Shown piece by piece: positions 32,628 through 33,133 of a DNA stretch of 33,133 nucleotides. Under the pieces are notes generated by a model that made no database searches, had not been told where the DNA came from, and worked only from the letters and a program-made list of their open reading frames with translations. The position numbers were made by a program, and so were the translations under genes. Within the stretch, counting starts at the first letter, position 1; each line of letters starts with the position of its first letter. Source of the stretch: Firmicutes bacterium HGW-Firmicutes-4 (lineage in GTDB: Bacteria; Bacillota; Clostridia; Eubacteriales; Eubacteriaceae); NCBI GenBank assembly GCA_002841405.1, contig PGZR01000018.1:1-33133 (forward strand), in the 5' to 3' direction.

Positions 32628-33133
32628 CTAAGCAACCAGTTCTTTCGCTTTAACGGCAGCACTTCCAGCATCCGGAGCATAACCGTCGGCACCAATTTCT
32701 GCAGCATACTCAGGAGTCACCGGAGCACCGCCACAATCACTTTAAAGCCGGTTAAACCGCTGGCTTTAATGGTTTGGACCGCTTCTTTTAATGCTAGCAT
32801 GGTGGTAGATAAAAGACCTGAACAGGCAACCAGAGTGACATTTTCATTTTCTTTAATGGCTTCTACAAACTTTTCTGCCGGTACATCGACACCCAGATCG
32901 ACCACAGTAAAACCGGCACTTTCAATCATCATCGTGACCAGGTTTTTACCGATATCGTGGAGATCCCCAGCGACGGTCCCGATGATACAGGAGCCCAGTG
33001 ATGAGGCACTATCTCCTGCCATCAACGGCTTCAGCACTTCGACCCCTTTAGACATCGCTTTAGCGGCAATCAGCATTTCCGGGACAAAGATTTCACCGGC
33101 TGAAAACTTATCGCCAACCACACCCATGGAAGC
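32628..33133 (-). pseudogene. Corrinoid protein of locus 3, 5' end outside window, frame broken near 32732
   Basis: The gene runs off the right edge. The visible part matches the other two corrinoid proteins from SMGVVGDKFSAGEIFVPEMLI through DLHDIGKN (lower-ligand His) and CSGLL. After FKVIV the frame is lost by one missing base near 32730-32734 (GTGGCGG where the paralogues read GT-GGCGG with one more base); in the next frame GAPVTPEYAAEIGADGYAPDAG and the stop at 32628-32630 follow. The lost stretch includes the GG of the cobalamin motif, so if the shift is real the protein could not hold its cofactor properly. A sequence error is at least as likely. The methyltransferase partners of locus 3 probably lie beyond the window. 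Confidence 0.88.

Noticed and set aside
1..33133. tRNA, rRNA, transposase, phage or integrase genes
   Set aside because: None were recognised on either strand by eye; a covariance-model scan was not possible here.

Overview
The window looks like chromosome of a strictly anaerobic acetogen, most probably Acetobacterium or a close relative (Eubacteriaceae, Firmicutes). The indicators are a complete acetyl-CoA synthase (acsB), three corrinoid-protein/methyltransferase cassettes of the kind acetogens use to demethylate O-methyl substrates, strong AGGAGG ribosome binding sites and moderate-to-low GC. The genus is inferred from gene content, not from a database match.

Layout. 1-5316 is miscellaneous: the tail of a MerR/TipAS regulator, a small orphan protein, a secreted leucine-rich-repeat/ChW protein, a ketopantoate-reductase-like enzyme and a secreted GerMN protein. 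5479-10733 is methyltransferase locus 1: on the minus strand, corrinoid protein, UroD-family methyltransferase and MFS transporter; then a divergent TetR regulator and a second MFS transporter. ACCGGT-core operator candidates sit at both transporter/methyltransferase promoters. 10847-11862 is a nitroreductase with a divergent HxlR regulator. 12187-18553 holds two chemoreceptors, a small membrane protein and a DASS-type anion transporter. 18679-24449 is methyltransferase locus 2, the most complete one: UroD-family methyltransferase I, methyl-THF methyltransferase II, corrinoid protein and GPH-family transporter on the minus strand, with a divergent TetR and a second tandem TetR gene. 24691-26149 holds a frame-disrupted small gene and a Rieske non-heme iron oxygenase. 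26711-31093 pairs a stand-alone acsB with a V4R-PAS-AAA+ sigma-54 activator. 31127-33133 is the downstream end of methyltransferase locus 3 (GPH transporter and corrinoid protein, both frame-disrupted, the latter cut by the window edge).

How it fits together. Transporters would import a methylated (probably methoxylated aromatic) compound; methyltransferase I moves the methyl group to the cobalt of the corrinoid protein; methyltransferase II passes it to tetrahydrofolate; methyl-THF then enters the Wood-Ljungdahl pathway, whose last step is catalysed by AcsB. Each locus appears to have its own TetR-type switch. acsB instead has a near-consensus sigma-54 promoter preceded by four TTGACAC boxes spaced by 21, 10 and 20 bp, immediately downstream of a sigma-54 activator gene whose V4R domain type is known in aromatic-sensing regulators. 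The same 20-nt sigma-54 promoter precedes the large chemoreceptor gene at 12187-15114.

Five apparent single-base frame disruptions occur in otherwise well-conserved genes (two in one chemoreceptor, one each in the small gene at 24691, the GPH transporter at 31127 and the corrinoid gene at 32628). This suggests either draft-assembly indels or real decay; it should be kept in mind when reading these genes.
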